A DNA stretch of 32,795 nucleotides from an uncultured Eubacteriales bacterium. Its GTDB lineage: Bacteria; Bacillota; Clostridia; Peptostreptococcales; Anaerovoracaceae. The notes under the pieces are model-generated. The model saw only the letters and a list, made by a program, of their open reading frames with translations. It searched no databases and was not told the DNA's origin. The position numbers were made by a program, and so were the translations under genes. Positions 7,238 through 15,653 of this stretch are shown one piece after another; position 1 is the first letter of the stretch, and every line of letters starts with the position of its first letter. The stretch is taken from the NCBI GenBank assembly GCA_900315895.1, contig ONAY01000019.1:1-32795 (forward strand). The letters run 5' to 3'.

Positions 7238-8662
7238 TTAATAAGCGCCACCAAATCCTGTAAGAACAGCGACTACGATCAGTACGCACTGTGCAGCGAG
7301 CAGAGCGAAGAAGATCTTGAATGCAAGCTTCCAGTACTTATCAAGAGGAACACCACCGAGACCGGCAACAACAGCAGCGAATGCTGTGGGCCAGATAACG
7401 TTGGATAATCCGTCACCAAACTGGTATGCAAGAACTGCAACGTCTCTTGTGATTCCAAGAAGGTCTGCCATGGGAGCCATGATGGGCATGGATACGGCAG
7501 CCTGGCCGGAACCTGACGGGATGAAGAAGTTCAGCACGGTCTGGAAGAGTACCATGAAGATAGCGCTGAGCCATTCAGGCAGGTGTGAAAGCGGAAGTGT
7601 AAGTCCGTAAACTACGGAGTCGATGATGCCGCCCTCTGTAAGGACGAGCTTGACGCCACGAGCAATACCGATCATGATGGCTGCTGTTGTAGCATCCTGG
7701 AATCCTTCGACGAAGGTATCTCCGATCTTCTTGAGGTTCCATCTCATGATGATGGCGCAGATGATAGCCATGATCAGGAAGATAGCGCAGATCTGGGAGA
7801 AGTACCATTGCCACTTGATAACGCCGACGACTACGAGAGCGATGGTTGCTACCAGGTCAAGAAGAACCAGCTTCTCCTGCCAACCAAACTTCATGTTCTC
7901 GATGTCAGCCTGCTGTTCTGCAGAAGCCTCGCCGATCTCTGTTCCATAGAGATAAGAAGCGGTCGGGTCAGCCTTAACCTTTGCAGCATAGCGAAGGATG
8001 ATAACGGAAGCGATAGCTACCATCACCAGGTGGCAGATCAGACGGAAGCCTGTTCCGGACATGTACGGAATTTCCGCAATACCCTGAGCTACACCTACGG
8101 TGAAGGGGTTCATCATTGCTCCTGCGTATCCGCAAGCAGCACCGAATGCGATGGTGCAGACACCTACCAGAGCGTCATATCCCATTCCTACATAAACTGC
8201 AGCGAATACGGGAATGAACGGCAGCCACTCTTCGAACATACCGATAGTGGAAGAACCCATACCGATAAGAACGAGGAAGATGGGGATGGTGACAAGTGAG
8301 CTGTTTCCCTTGAATATCTTAAGAAGAACAGCAACTGCTCCGTTGAAGCATCCGGACTTGATGATGAAGAATACGGAAGCATATGTGATGAATACCAGGA
8401 ATGAAATGTCAGCGGCATTCACCATGCCTTCGTAGACCAGCTCGAACATCCTGAAGGGTCCTACCGGACTTACGTCGTCAACGGTGTGATATGTGCCAGC
8501 CACGGCAACATTTCTGCCCTGATCATTCTCTACATAATCATAGGATCCTGCAGGAATGACCCAGGTAAGAATCGTACAAATAACGATAATAGCGAATAAA
8601 ATAATAAATACGTGTGGAAGATCAAATTTCTTCTTTTCTCCCACTTTTGGGCCTTTACTCAT
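7238..8662 (-). CDS. YfcC-family transporter (DcuC-like)
   Basis: This 474-residue integral membrane protein has about a dozen hydrophobic segments after a short charged N-terminus. The early LTWVIPAGSYDYVENDQGR and repeated Gly/Ala/Met-rich helices such as FGAACGYAGAMMNPF and FFIPSGSGQAAVSMPIM match the YfcC branch of the C4-dicarboxylate carrier superfamily. Members are often found with peptidases and are thought to move amino acids, dipeptides or organic acids; the substrate here is unknown. AAAGGAGG lies just upstream of the start. It has its own predicted promoter at 8732-8759 and follows an M20 deacylase on the same strand. Confidence 0.87.
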   Translation of the reverse strand: MSKGPKVGEKKKFDLPHVFIILFAIIVICTILTWVIPAGSYDYVENDQGRNVAVAGTYHTVDDVSPVGPFRMFELVYEGMVNAADISFLVFITYASVFFIIKSGCFNGAVAVLLKIFKGNSSLVTIPIFLVLIGMGSSTIGMFEEWLPFIPVFAAVYVGMGYDALVGVCTIAFGAACGYAGAMMNPFTVGVAQGIAEIPYMSGTGFRLICHLVMVAIASVIILRYAAKVKADPTASYLYGTEIGEASAEQQADIENMKFGWQEKLVLLDLVATIALVVVGVIKWQWYFSQICAIFLIMAIICAIIMRWNLKKIGDTFVEGFQDATTAAIMIGIARGVKLVLTEGGIIDSVVYGLTLPLSHLPEWLSAIFMVLFQTVLNFFIPSGSGQAAVSMPIMAPMADLLGITRDVAVLAYQFGDGLSNVIWPTAFAAVVAGLGGVPLDKYWKLAFKIFFALLAAQCVLIVVAVLTGFGGAY

Positions 8663-8731
8663 CTCTTTCCTCCTTTCAGATTGAAGACAATTTGAGTAAC
8701 GAAACGAATCATAGATATATTTAAAGCTACC

Positions 8732-8759
8732 GCTATAAATACCGAAATTGAATTGTCAA
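8732..8759 (-). promoter_or_regulatory. Promoter of the YfcC transporter
   Basis: On the minus strand, a consensus -35 TTGACA (8759-8754) and a -10 TATAGC (8737-8732) have a 16-bp spacer. It lies in the 138-bp gap after the deacylase gene, so the transporter can be expressed on its own. Confidence 0.6.
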
Positions 8760-8800
8760 GGTACAGTTCGGAAGGTCTTTGCCTTCCCCTCCGCAAAAAA

Positions 8801-9874
8801 CTATTTGCAGAGCAGTTCTATCATTTCTTCGTAAAGCCTCTGGGTGTCCTCAAGGGACTTGATGGACACGTGCTCGTTGGCTTCGTGAGCGGTCACGGGG
8901 CCGGGTCCGATGATTATGCGGTCGCCCTCGAAGAAGGAGCCTTCGGTGATGCCGAAGAAGGGGGCACCCGGGGTGCCGGTCTTTTCTTCGTAGACCTTTA
9001 CCAGAGAACTTCTGTTAACGAAGGATGGAATATCATTGATGATCTCATAGGAAGCATCCACTCCCTCCAGCGCATCGTCCACGAACTTCCTGATGATGGG
9101 ATATTCCTTTTCGGAATCGCAGATGCGGAAGTCCAGATAGATCTTGGTCTCTGCGGGGACCTTGTTTATGGATGTTCCGCCGTTTATGATGCCGATGTTC
9201 ATGGTGGGATAGGGGATCCCGAAGAAATCGCTCTTGTTCTTTCTGAGTTCCTCCTCGAAGTCCATCATCTTGTTCAGGAAGCGGACTGCGTTCTTGTTGG
9301 AGCTCTTGCCGTCTATGGGCGTGCTGGAATGGGTGGTCACCCCTCTGAAGGTGAATATATATTCCAGAAGACCCTTGGAACCCACTGCAGGCTTGAAATC
9401 CGTGGGCTCAGCTACCACCACGTGAGGCGGGAACTTGGTGTTTGCGTGGACCAGATCCCAGATGCCTTCGAACATGATCTCTTCATCGTAGGTGTGATAT
9501 GTCCTGATGCCCTTTTTCAGGGACTTGAGATCTGTATTCGCAATGGCTGCCATGAAGCAGGCAGTACCGCCCTTCATGTCGCAGGATCCGAGGCCATAGA
9601 GCATGCCGTCGCCCTTGTCTGTGAGAACGTGGGGATCGGTGGTCCAGCCCTCTGTGATATCAACAGTATCGGAGTGTCCCATGAATCCGATGGCAGGGTC
9701 ATCTCCATAGCTTGCGATAAGGACCTGTTTTCCGGTCTTCTCGTTGGTCATTCTCTCCACGCCGAAGCCCAGCTTGGTGTAGAATTCCTCAAGGTAGTCC
9801 ATGAATTCATGGTTGCATTTGTCTGCAATGGTATTGATGGCTACCAGATCTTTGAGAATGTCTCTTGCTATCAT
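8801..9874 (-). CDS. M20 peptidase / ArgE-DapE-like deacylase
   Basis: This 357-residue dinuclear metal hydrolase probably removes acyl groups from amino acids or cleaves small peptides. The motifs MGHSDTVD, GSCDMKGG, TYDEE and AEPTD carry the expected metal ligands and catalytic Glu, and AHEANEH supplies the C-terminal His. The dimerisation (lid) domain is present between them. The sequence is closer to the ArgE/DapE group than to the three M20D/AbgB-like proteins elsewhere in the window. It precedes the YfcC transporter, suggesting a deacylase and carrier pair. AAAGGAAAGG lies upstream of the ATG. Confidence 0.88.
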   Translation of the reverse strand: MIARDILKDLVAINTIADKCNHEFMDYLEEFYTKLGFGVERMTNEKTGKQVLIASYGDDPAIGFMGHSDTVDITEGWTTDPHVLTDKGDGMLYGLGSCDMKGGTACFMAAIANTDLKSLKKGIRTYHTYDEEIMFEGIWDLVHANTKFPPHVVVAEPTDFKPAVGSKGLLEYIFTFRGVTTHSSTPIDGKSSNKNAVRFLNKMMDFEEELRKNKSDFFGIPYPTMNIGIINGGTSINKVPAETKIYLDFRICDSEKEYPIIRKFVDDALEGVDASYEIINDIPSFVNRSSLVKVYEEKTGTPGAPFFGITEGSFFEGDRIIIGPGPVTAHEANEHVSIKSLEDTQRLYEEMIELLCK

Positions 9875-9951
9875 AGTTACCTTTCCTTTTTCATCCGATT
9901 TTCTGGATAATAATCAGACTTTGTGCGGATTTATCTTTTTTTGCACCTTAT

Positions 9952-9980
9952 ATTATAACAGAAACTGTGGATTCGAACTA
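9952..9980 (-). promoter_or_regulatory. Promoter of the M20 deacylase
   Basis: On the minus strand a TG-extended -10 TATAAT (9957-9952) lies 17 bp from a weak -35 TAGTTC (9980-9975), in an AT-rich gap about 75 bp before the start. Confidence 0.6.
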
Positions 9981-10031
9981 AATGATTTTTTGATTATGTT
10001 GCGATAATACCAAATAATTATGCTGTATCGG

Positions 10032-10646
10032 TCACATTTTTGCCGTCAGCGCAGGTTTGATATTTTCGAAGAACACCCTGTGCCCTTCTTCTGTAAGATG
10101 AACTCCGTCGAAGCAAAGCTCCAGCGGCCAGGACGATGCGTCCATGAAGCTCACGCCGAGATCCGCGGCCACTTCTCTGTAAAGGGGCGCCAGCCTCTTC
10201 ACCTCATCCACGATCCTTTCGTCAGTCCAGGTGCCACGGGCCATTAAGGGAGGTGCAATCAGGACGATCACAGGCGAGGCTTCGCCCGCCAGCCTGCCCT
10301 GCAATTCCCCAAGGAACCTTCCCATATCAAGGGCCACCCGCTCTGCCACCTCTCCGGGAGAGAGCCTCAGGCGGATCTGCTCTGCATAGGCCACCTTTTC
10401 AAGCACATCATTGGAGCCGAACATGATGGTGATCAGGTCCGGACTCTCACTTAAGCAGATCTCCTCCACATAGTTGGCGTTGCGGGGTATCCTTGCCCCG
10501 TTCATCCCAAGATTCCTTACATAGACATCCTGAAGCGCGTTAAGCCGCCCCGTCCAGCGTTGACTTTCCGGGTAGCGGCCGGTGCTTCCCAACCGTGGAT
10601 CGTATCCGTAGGTGTTGCTGTCTCCGAAGCAAAGGATCCGGAGCAT
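10032..10646 (-). CDS. SGNH/GDSL-family hydrolase
   Basis: This 204-residue esterase/lipase-type hydrolase shows block I FGDSNTYG with nucleophile S10, block III GSND at 77-80, and block V FDGVHLT with D180 and H183. No signal peptide is visible, so it should be cytoplasmic. The natural ester or acyl substrate is unknown. Its ATG directly abuts the stop codon of the zinc-ribbon gene (TAAATG), indicating translational coupling at the end of the pepC operon. Confidence 0.88.
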   Translation of the reverse strand: MLRILCFGDSNTYGYDPRLGSTGRYPESQRWTGRLNALQDVYVRNLGMNGARIPRNANYVEEICLSESPDLITIMFGSNDVLEKVAYAEQIRLRLSPGEVAERVALDMGRFLGELQGRLAGEASPVIVLIAPPLMARGTWTDERIVDEVKRLAPLYREVAADLGVSFMDASSWPLELCFDGVHLTEEGHRVFFENIKPALTAKM

Positions 10647-10994
10647 TTACTCTTCCTCTTCCTCGTCCTCTTCATCCTCGGTTCCCAGGATGGCGGTCTC
10701 GTAGAATTTTTTGCTGCTCTCTGACAGGAAGCCGAAGGCTTTGGTGGCTGCGTTCTTTACGGTGGTGCCGGTCTTGATGGCTGTGTCCTTCATCTGCTGC
10801 TTGCGGGCATCCATCTTGGCCTGGCAGTCGGCGCAAAACGCTCCGTCCCCCTCTTCAAGGGGCCTGCGGCACCAGCGGCACACGTAGAATATGGGCTCGC
10901 CGCACTTGGAGCAGTAATAGTCGTCTCCTGCGTAAACGATCTTTTTCCTCTTTGCGATGCATTCGGGGTTGATGCAGCCTTTGATCTTTTTCAT
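10647..10994 (-). CDS. Zinc-ribbon protein with acidic tail
   Basis: This 115-residue protein has four cysteine pairs in its first 60 residues (CINPEC, CSKC, CRWC, CADC), consistent with two zinc ribbons. A helical Lys/Ala-rich middle follows, and the end is a strongly acidic tail of about a dozen Glu/Asp. I do not recognise a specific family beyond double zinc ribbon. The acidic tail could contact basic partners. It lies between the YgjP-like protease and the SGNH hydrolase; AGGAGG precedes the start and the stop touches the next ATG. Confidence 0.75.
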   Translation of the reverse strand: MKKIKGCINPECIAKRKKIVYAGDDYYCSKCGEPIFYVCRWCRRPLEEGDGAFCADCQAKMDARKQQMKDTAIKTGTTVKNAATKAFGFLSESSKKFYETAILGTEDEEDEEEEE

Positions 10995-11004
10995 GGGTCT
11001 CCTC

Positions 11005-11574
11005 CTATTTGATCATGGATATCAGCGGTCTCCCCAGTTCTCTCAGCTGGGCGCGTCGCAGCTTGTAGTCAGGTATCACCTTTCCCACCTCCGCCCAGAA
11101 CCTGGGCGAATGGTTCATCTCTTTCAGGTGGGCCAGCTCATGGACCACCACATAGTCTCTCACCTCGTCCGGCAAAAGCACCAGAAGGCAGTTGAAGTTT
11201 AGGTTGCCCTTGGCGGAGCAGCTTCCCCACCTTGTGCGCTGGGCTCTGATGGCCACCTTGCCGTAATTAAGTCCCATGACCCGGGCGAAGTGCTCCACTC
11301 TGGGAGGTATGTCCTTCCGGGCCAATTTTTTGAGCTCGGTCAGCTCCTTTTCCTCAAAAAACTTGCCTCCCCGGACGGATCTGTTTTCCCGGATCCTGGT
11401 CAGGTGCTTCCTGATCCAGGCTTCTTTGGACCGGACAAGTTCTCTCACAGCCCAGTCCGGCGTAAGGAACGGCACTCTCACCACCACCTCCCCATCCTCT
11501 TTGATCTGGATGGCGGAGCTGTGTCTACGGGACCTCTTCACGGTATAGTTAAAGTCAAATTCCGATCCCTTCAT
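11005..11574 (-). CDS. YgjP-like (DUF45) zinc metalloprotease
   Basis: This 189-residue protein has the signature TRWGSCSAKGNLNFN (114-128) and the zinc site HELAHLKEMNH (H145, E146, H149, H155) of the YgjP/DUF45 family. The N-terminal strand region TVKRSRRHSSAIQI is also typical. Family members are predicted intracellular metallopeptidases, often near restriction genes, but none are here. Its ATG overlaps the stop of the M20 gene as ATGA, so the two are translationally coupled. Confidence 0.88.
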   Translation of the reverse strand: MKGSEFDFNYTVKRSRRHSSAIQIKEDGEVVVRVPFLTPDWAVRELVRSKEAWIRKHLTRIRENRSVRGGKFFEEKELTELKKLARKDIPPRVEHFARVMGLNYGKVAIRAQRTRWGSCSAKGNLNFNCLLVLLPDEVRDYVVVHELAHLKEMNHSPRFWAEVGKVIPDYKLRRAQLRELGRPLISMIK

Positions 11575-12764
11575 ATCTCAGACGCTTCCCTCATGGCAAG
11601 GTTCTCTTGTTTGATGGTCTCCATTAGATCATGGTCTGTGTAGAGCTTGGCCGCCAGTGCCAGCATCAGATCCGCTGAGTTCACCAGGGCTCCGTGAACA
11701 TTGTCCTTCTTCATCTCCCCTGCGAACTCGGGGGTGTGGATCTTGTAGGGCTTCCCTATGGACATGGTGGGCTGGAAGGCCGGGCAGCGGTAGCTGACAT
11801 TTCCCACGTCCGAGGATGCCAGGACTCCCTCCGGAGGATCGATATGGTCTATGCCGAGGGCATCCATGCAGCTCTCCACGGCTTCCTTCTGGGATGGCGT
11901 GATGTGCAGGTCATGGTAGGGAGGGCCGGAAAAAACTTCGAACTCGGTCCTAGACATAACTCCTGCAGCCTTTCCTGCTTCCAGAGCCCATGCGGTTATG
12001 GGGTTCAGATCCTTGCGGTATGGCGCCCTGGCGTAGAACTCTGCCTCAGCATAGTCGGGAATGATATTGGCAGCGTCTCCTCCCTTGTTTATGTTGAACT
12101 GAAGTCTGACGTCGGGCTTCATCTGCTGTCTCATCATATCCACTGCGTCCAGGAAAAGCCTGGCACCGTTCAGGGCATTCCTTCCTTCCCAGGGGCTGAG
12201 CGCCGCGTGGGCGGATTCTCCGTGCCACTTAAAGACGAAGCCGTCTATGGCGCTGCACTCCATGGAGGCTGACGTGAAGTAGTTCATGTGTACCATCACC
12301 GCGAAGTCATAGCCATCGAACACTCCATCCTCTGCCATCATAGCCTTGTCCCCAAGGAACTCTTCGTCCGGAGTGCCGATAATGTCCACGCCGAAATCCA
12401 GCTGGCCCCGGAGTTCATTTAAGGCCAGCGCCGCCAGGACACTGGCGCTGCCGCTGGCGCAGTGGCCGCAGGCGTGGCCCAGGCCCCTTAAGGCATCGTA
12501 TTCGGTCAAGAGGCACATTCTGTGCTCCTTCTCCGGATTGATCACTCCCTTGAAGGCCGTGGGGAATCCGTGGAAGGGATACTCTGTCTCTATCCCGTGA
12601 TTCCTCAGCACATCTACGATCTTTTGTGAACTTTTGTATTCCTGAGCGCTTATCTCCGGCTCGTCTGCGATGGAATCGCTTAAGGCTATGGCCTCGGCTG
12701 CGAATCTTTCAGCCTGGGCCACCAGGGCTTCGCGGAGTTCCCGCTCTCTTTCTTTGTTATCCAT
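11571..12764 (-). CDS. M20 family amidohydrolase (AbgB/PM20D2-like)
   Basis: This 397-residue protein has LLTEYDALRGLGHACGHC, the metal site of this M20D branch (H97, C99, H101), and GTPDEEF with the catalytic Glu. The segment SDVGNVSYRCPAFQP near the C-terminus is shared almost word for word with the M20 protein at 15654, so the two are paralogues. Family members cleave dipeptides or acylated amino acids such as p-aminobenzoyl-glutamate; the substrate here is unknown. It starts 20 bp after pepC and overlaps the metalloprotease by 4 bp. Confidence 0.87.
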   Translation of the reverse strand: MDNKERERELREALVAQAERFAAEAIALSDSIADEPEISAQEYKSSQKIVDVLRNHGIETEYPFHGFPTAFKGVINPEKEHRMCLLTEYDALRGLGHACGHCASGSASVLAALALNELRGQLDFGVDIIGTPDEEFLGDKAMMAEDGVFDGYDFAVMVHMNYFTSASMECSAIDGFVFKWHGESAHAALSPWEGRNALNGARLFLDAVDMMRQQMKPDVRLQFNINKGGDAANIIPDYAEAEFYARAPYRKDLNPITAWALEAGKAAGVMSRTEFEVFSGPPYHDLHITPSQKEAVESCMDALGIDHIDPPEGVLASSDVGNVSYRCPAFQPTMSIGKPYKIHTPEFAGEMKKDNVHGALVNSADLMLALAAKLYTDHDLMETIKQENLAMREASEI

Positions 12765-12783
12765 GTGTTTTTAATGTCTGCCG

Positions 12784-14100
12784 TTAAGCTTCCCAGGGCT
12801 TCAGTCTGATGGGTTCTTTGTCCAGCAGGCTGAGCTGGTCTGCATTCAGATGTTTTTTATTTATTATGACTTCGTAGACGTACTCCCTGAAATACTTCTC
12901 GCTGGCTACGAAATATCCGTTCTTTCCTACTTCCTTGCCCCAGCTGTTCTCTATCTTCCAACGATCCGGGCATCCATTTTCGTCCAGGTTCACCCCTACC
13001 AGAATCATGGCGTGGGTAGCGCCGGACTGCTTGTAGTCAAGCCTCTCCTTCTTCTCCATGGTCCAGTCCATGCCGCCCAGAAGGCCCTGATAGTCGAAGC
13101 TGTCAGGATCCCAGACGCCCATCTTGCGGTCGCCGAAGGCTCCGGAATCGCAGCCGAACCATACCGGAACGCCGTCCTTGAGCTGGGCCAGGGTCAGTTC
13201 TTCCATCTCCTCGGTGGTGAGATTCAGTGCGTGCAGATCCATTCCTGCCTGGCAGCACATGTTGTGGAAAACATAGTACTTGCCTATCTCCATCTTTTCT
13301 GTAGGCGCGTTCATGACTGTCACGTAATCCTGAAGGCTGTGTCCCACGTACTTGTCGTAGAACTCCCTGGGTGTCAAGCCGCGGTCCACGTGATATTCGC
13401 CCTTGCCGTCCCTGTACTCGAAGTCGAATTTGGTAACCGGCTCGCCGAAGGCTATGCACTCCGCCTTGTATACCGCTGCCACCATCTTTTCCTTTTCTTC
13501 TTCAAGGACGTCGTGGCCGACACCGTTGGCTTTGAGCCTTCTAAGCTCACATGCGTACCTCTTCACCGTGTTGTTCAAAAGCTTCATGAACTTCTCGGTG
13601 TGAGAGCTCTGGTAGGATTCGGGCATGACGTACTTTGGCACCAGACCGTACTTCTCGATGAGTCCCACGGCCTGCTCCCAGTATCCGCCGTCGCCGAAAC
13701 CGAAGTCCAGAAGATGCTCCATCATGTGTGAATCCAGCTTCTCATCTGCGCTTTCTATGATCATCTCCAGGAAATTGTTGGTCTTTTCCAGCTTGTCGTA
13801 GAACGCCAGGTAGTTCTCCGAAAACTCGAATTCATCAACTCCCAGCTTCTCCGCTGTGATCTCTCTTAAGATGTTCATGGCGGCGAACATCCAGCATCTG
13901 CCGGACTTCTCCTGGGCGGTGATGCCTCTGGTCTTGATGTCGATGGTGAATTCGCCCATGAGACGGGCAGCGTTCATGGGGATGTAAGCCAGATCCGCAA
14001 GCTCGGTCTTGGCCATGGCAGCATTGGCTGTTCTGGCGGCCCTATCCTCTTCAAAACCTTCTCTAAATCTATTTAACTGTTCAAATGTAAGTTCCTGCAA
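12784..14100 (-). CDS. pepC: Aminopeptidase C (bleomycin hydrolase family)
   Basis: This 438-residue papain-like C1B cysteine peptidase trims N-terminal residues from peptides in the cytoplasm. The catalytic triad is visible: Q63 and C69 in QEKSGRCWMFA, H363 in ATHAMILVGVN and N385 in KIENSWG. Length and C-terminus fit hexameric PepC. ATG is preceded by AGGAGG. It is the first gene of a run with an M20 hydrolase, a metalloprotease, a zinc ribbon and an SGNH hydrolase, so peptide breakdown is the likely shared job. Confidence 0.95.
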   Translation of the reverse strand: MQELTFEQLNRFREGFEEDRAARTANAAMAKTELADLAYIPMNAARLMGEFTIDIKTRGITAQEKSGRCWMFAAMNILREITAEKLGVDEFEFSENYLAFYDKLEKTNNFLEMIIESADEKLDSHMMEHLLDFGFGDGGYWEQAVGLIEKYGLVPKYVMPESYQSSHTEKFMKLLNNTVKRYACELRRLKANGVGHDVLEEEKEKMVAAVYKAECIAFGEPVTKFDFEYRDGKGEYHVDRGLTPREFYDKYVGHSLQDYVTVMNAPTEKMEIGKYYVFHNMCCQAGMDLHALNLTTEEMEELTLAQLKDGVPVWFGCDSGAFGDRKMGVWDPDSFDYQGLLGGMDWTMEKKERLDYKQSGATHAMILVGVNLDENGCPDRWKIENSWGKEVGKNGYFVASEKYFREYVYEVIINKKHLNADQLSLLDKEPIRLKPWEA

Positions 14101-14194
14101 AACAATGACCTCCTGTATTTTGATGATTTCCCCCTCATTATATCAAAAAATTATAGTCTCTGCACATAAATATATATGGGGGCACTTTAAGGAA

Positions 14195-14220
14195 ACAGGG
14201 GGACGTCACCGTCCCCCTGT
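14195..14220. terminator. Strong hairpin between pepC and the C_GCAxxG gene
   Basis: An 11-bp perfect stem ACAGGGGGACG / CGTCCCCCTGT has a 4-base loop. On the minus strand it follows the C_GCAxxG stop by about 35 bases, and the sequence after it is TTTCC, a poor U-tract. It likely ends the upstream operon or protects its 3' end. GCGCAAAAAA precedes it on the same strand. Confidence 0.6.
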
Positions 14221-14252
14221 GAGTTGTATTTTTTGCGCCGTTCAAACCCGCA

Positions 14253-14783
14253 TCAGTTGTACTTCAGTTCTCCGTCCACGATCATCTTTGCCACATAGGA
14301 TGCGCAGTATCCCACCACTTCGGCATCCTTGGGTGTGCCGTCGTGATCGTTGTATGCCTTGAGGCCCTCCGGGGTCTTCCAGTCATAGACTGCCCCCATG
14401 TTGTGGGTAAGCACCTGGCTGCAGAGGATACCTTCATACTTCTGTCTGAAGATCTCCACGAACTCCCGGATCTTGGCGTGTACCGGGTCATATGCTCCGG
14501 TCCAGTCGTCGATGGTCCTGCCCTTGAACAGGCTGATGCAAAATGCCACTGCGTTCAGTGCGCCGCAGGTCCCCTCCAGGCAGCATCCGCAGCCGCCGGC
14601 CAGTCCGAAGCCGGCCTTGATCATCTCAGGTGTAAGTCCCATGTCCGGGAATGTGAGATACAGGCCGTTCAGCACGCTCTGCATGCAGTTTCCGTAGAGA
14701 CTCTCGGTCCTGTGGGCCTCGTCATAGGCCTTCTGGACCAGGGCGTCTTTTTCTTCCTGAGGAAGTGCATAGTAATCTTTCAT
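14253..14783 (-). CDS. C_GCAxxG_C_C family redox protein
   Basis: This 176-residue protein matches the C_GCAxxG_C_C family by its cysteines: C33 in GNCMQSV, the cluster GGCGCCLEGTCGALN (C65, C67, C68, C73), C121 in LCSQVL and a late Cys near 160. In this copy the central motif reads GCCxxGTCGA, slightly modified. The family is common in anaerobes, and its role is thought to be redox or metal related but is unproved. It ends the activase / M20 / SDR / C_GCAxxG run. The ATG follows GGAGGC. Confidence 0.85.
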   Translation of the reverse strand: MKDYYALPQEEKDALVQKAYDEAHRTESLYGNCMQSVLNGLYLTFPDMGLTPEMIKAGFGLAGGCGCCLEGTCGALNAVAFCISLFKGRTIDDWTGAYDPVHAKIREFVEIFRQKYEGILCSQVLTHNMGAVYDWKTPEGLKAYNDHDGTPKDAEVVGYCASYVAKMIVDGELKYN

Positions 14784-14819
14784 GTTTTGCCTCCTTACTG
14801 TCCTTCCTGTGACCGATCG

Positions 14820-15587
14820 CTAGCAGATGGTCTTGCCGCCGTCTGCCACGAAGTTGGTGCCGTTTACGAAGCTGGCTTCGTCAGAGCAAAGGAAGGCAAC
14901 GCAGTTTGCCATCTCCATTGGTGTTGCGGGACGCTCCATGGGTCCGAGAACGATGTTGTCCGTAGGATCTTCGAAGCCATTGCCCTTGTAGGATTCCATG
15001 ACCTCTCTGTACATTCCTGTATCTACCCAGCCCGGGGAGATGGAGTTGATCCTTACGCCGTTTACACCGTTTTCTGCAGCGGCTGTCTTGGTGATCTCGA
15101 TGATGGCCGCCTTGGATGCGCCGTAGGCTACCTCGAAGGTGTATCCGAACATTCCGGAGCAGGAGCCGAAGTTAACGATGGCGCCCTTGCCCTTAGCCTG
15201 CATGATGGGAAGCACATAGTGCATCATGAGGAGAGTTCCGAAGAAGTTGATGTTCATGATCTTCTTCATGTCTTCATATTTATATTCCTCGATCCTGGCT
15301 GTGGGTCCCTGGATGCCTGCTGTGTTCACAAGGATATCGATGGTTCCGAAGTGGTCAATCACCTTCTGTACCATGTCCTTCACCTGCTGTTCATCGGCAA
15401 GGTCTCCTGCGAGGCAGAGGACTCTGTCCTTGTCCAGTCCAAGCTTTTCCACTGTCTTCTCGCAAAGATCTTCTCTGATATCCAGGAGAGCGACTTTAGC
15501 TCCGTTATCAGCGAATTTTTTGACGCAGGCCGATCCGATGCCGCCGGCTGCTCCTGTAATGATCGCTACTCTGTCCTGAAATTCCAT
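14820..15587 (-). CDS. Short-chain dehydrogenase/reductase
   Basis: This 255-residue classical SDR should be an NAD(P)-dependent oxidoreductase. The Rossmann motif TGAAGGIG (11-18), D36 after strand 2 (favouring NAD), NTAG (88-91), S142, and Y155-x3-K159 in YGASK are all present. The C-terminal SFVNGTNFVADGG is typical. The substrate alcohol or ketone is not apparent. It lies 36 bp before the C_GCAxxG gene and 66 bp after an M20 gene; this upstream gap is AT-rich but shows no convincing promoter. Confidence 0.9.
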   Translation of the reverse strand: MEFQDRVAIITGAAGGIGSACVKKFADNGAKVALLDIREDLCEKTVEKLGLDKDRVLCLAGDLADEQQVKDMVQKVIDHFGTIDILVNTAGIQGPTARIEEYKYEDMKKIMNINFFGTLLMMHYVLPIMQAKGKGAIVNFGSCSGMFGYTFEVAYGASKAAIIEITKTAAAENGVNGVRINSISPGWVDTGMYREVMESYKGNGFEDPTDNIVLGPMERPATPMEMANCVAFLCSDEASFVNGTNFVADGGKTIC

Positions 15588-15653
15588 TTTCTTCCTCCCG
15601 TTTTTTGATGTAAAAAGAATAATTCCATATATGTGAGCTTTAATTAATAAACT

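Noticed and set aside
8770-8787. GGAAGG/CCTTCC hairpin after the M20 deacylase as a terminator
   Set aside because: The stem is only 6 bp and no T-run follows in the direction of transcription.
8753-9910. Long plus-strand frame opposite the M20 deacylase
   Set aside because: The minus-strand frame has all M20 motifs; the plus-strand translation resembles no family and is a shadow.
14343-15608. 421-residue plus-strand frame
   Set aside because: It is opposite the SDR and C_GCAxxG genes, which have clear motifs and ribosome binding sites.
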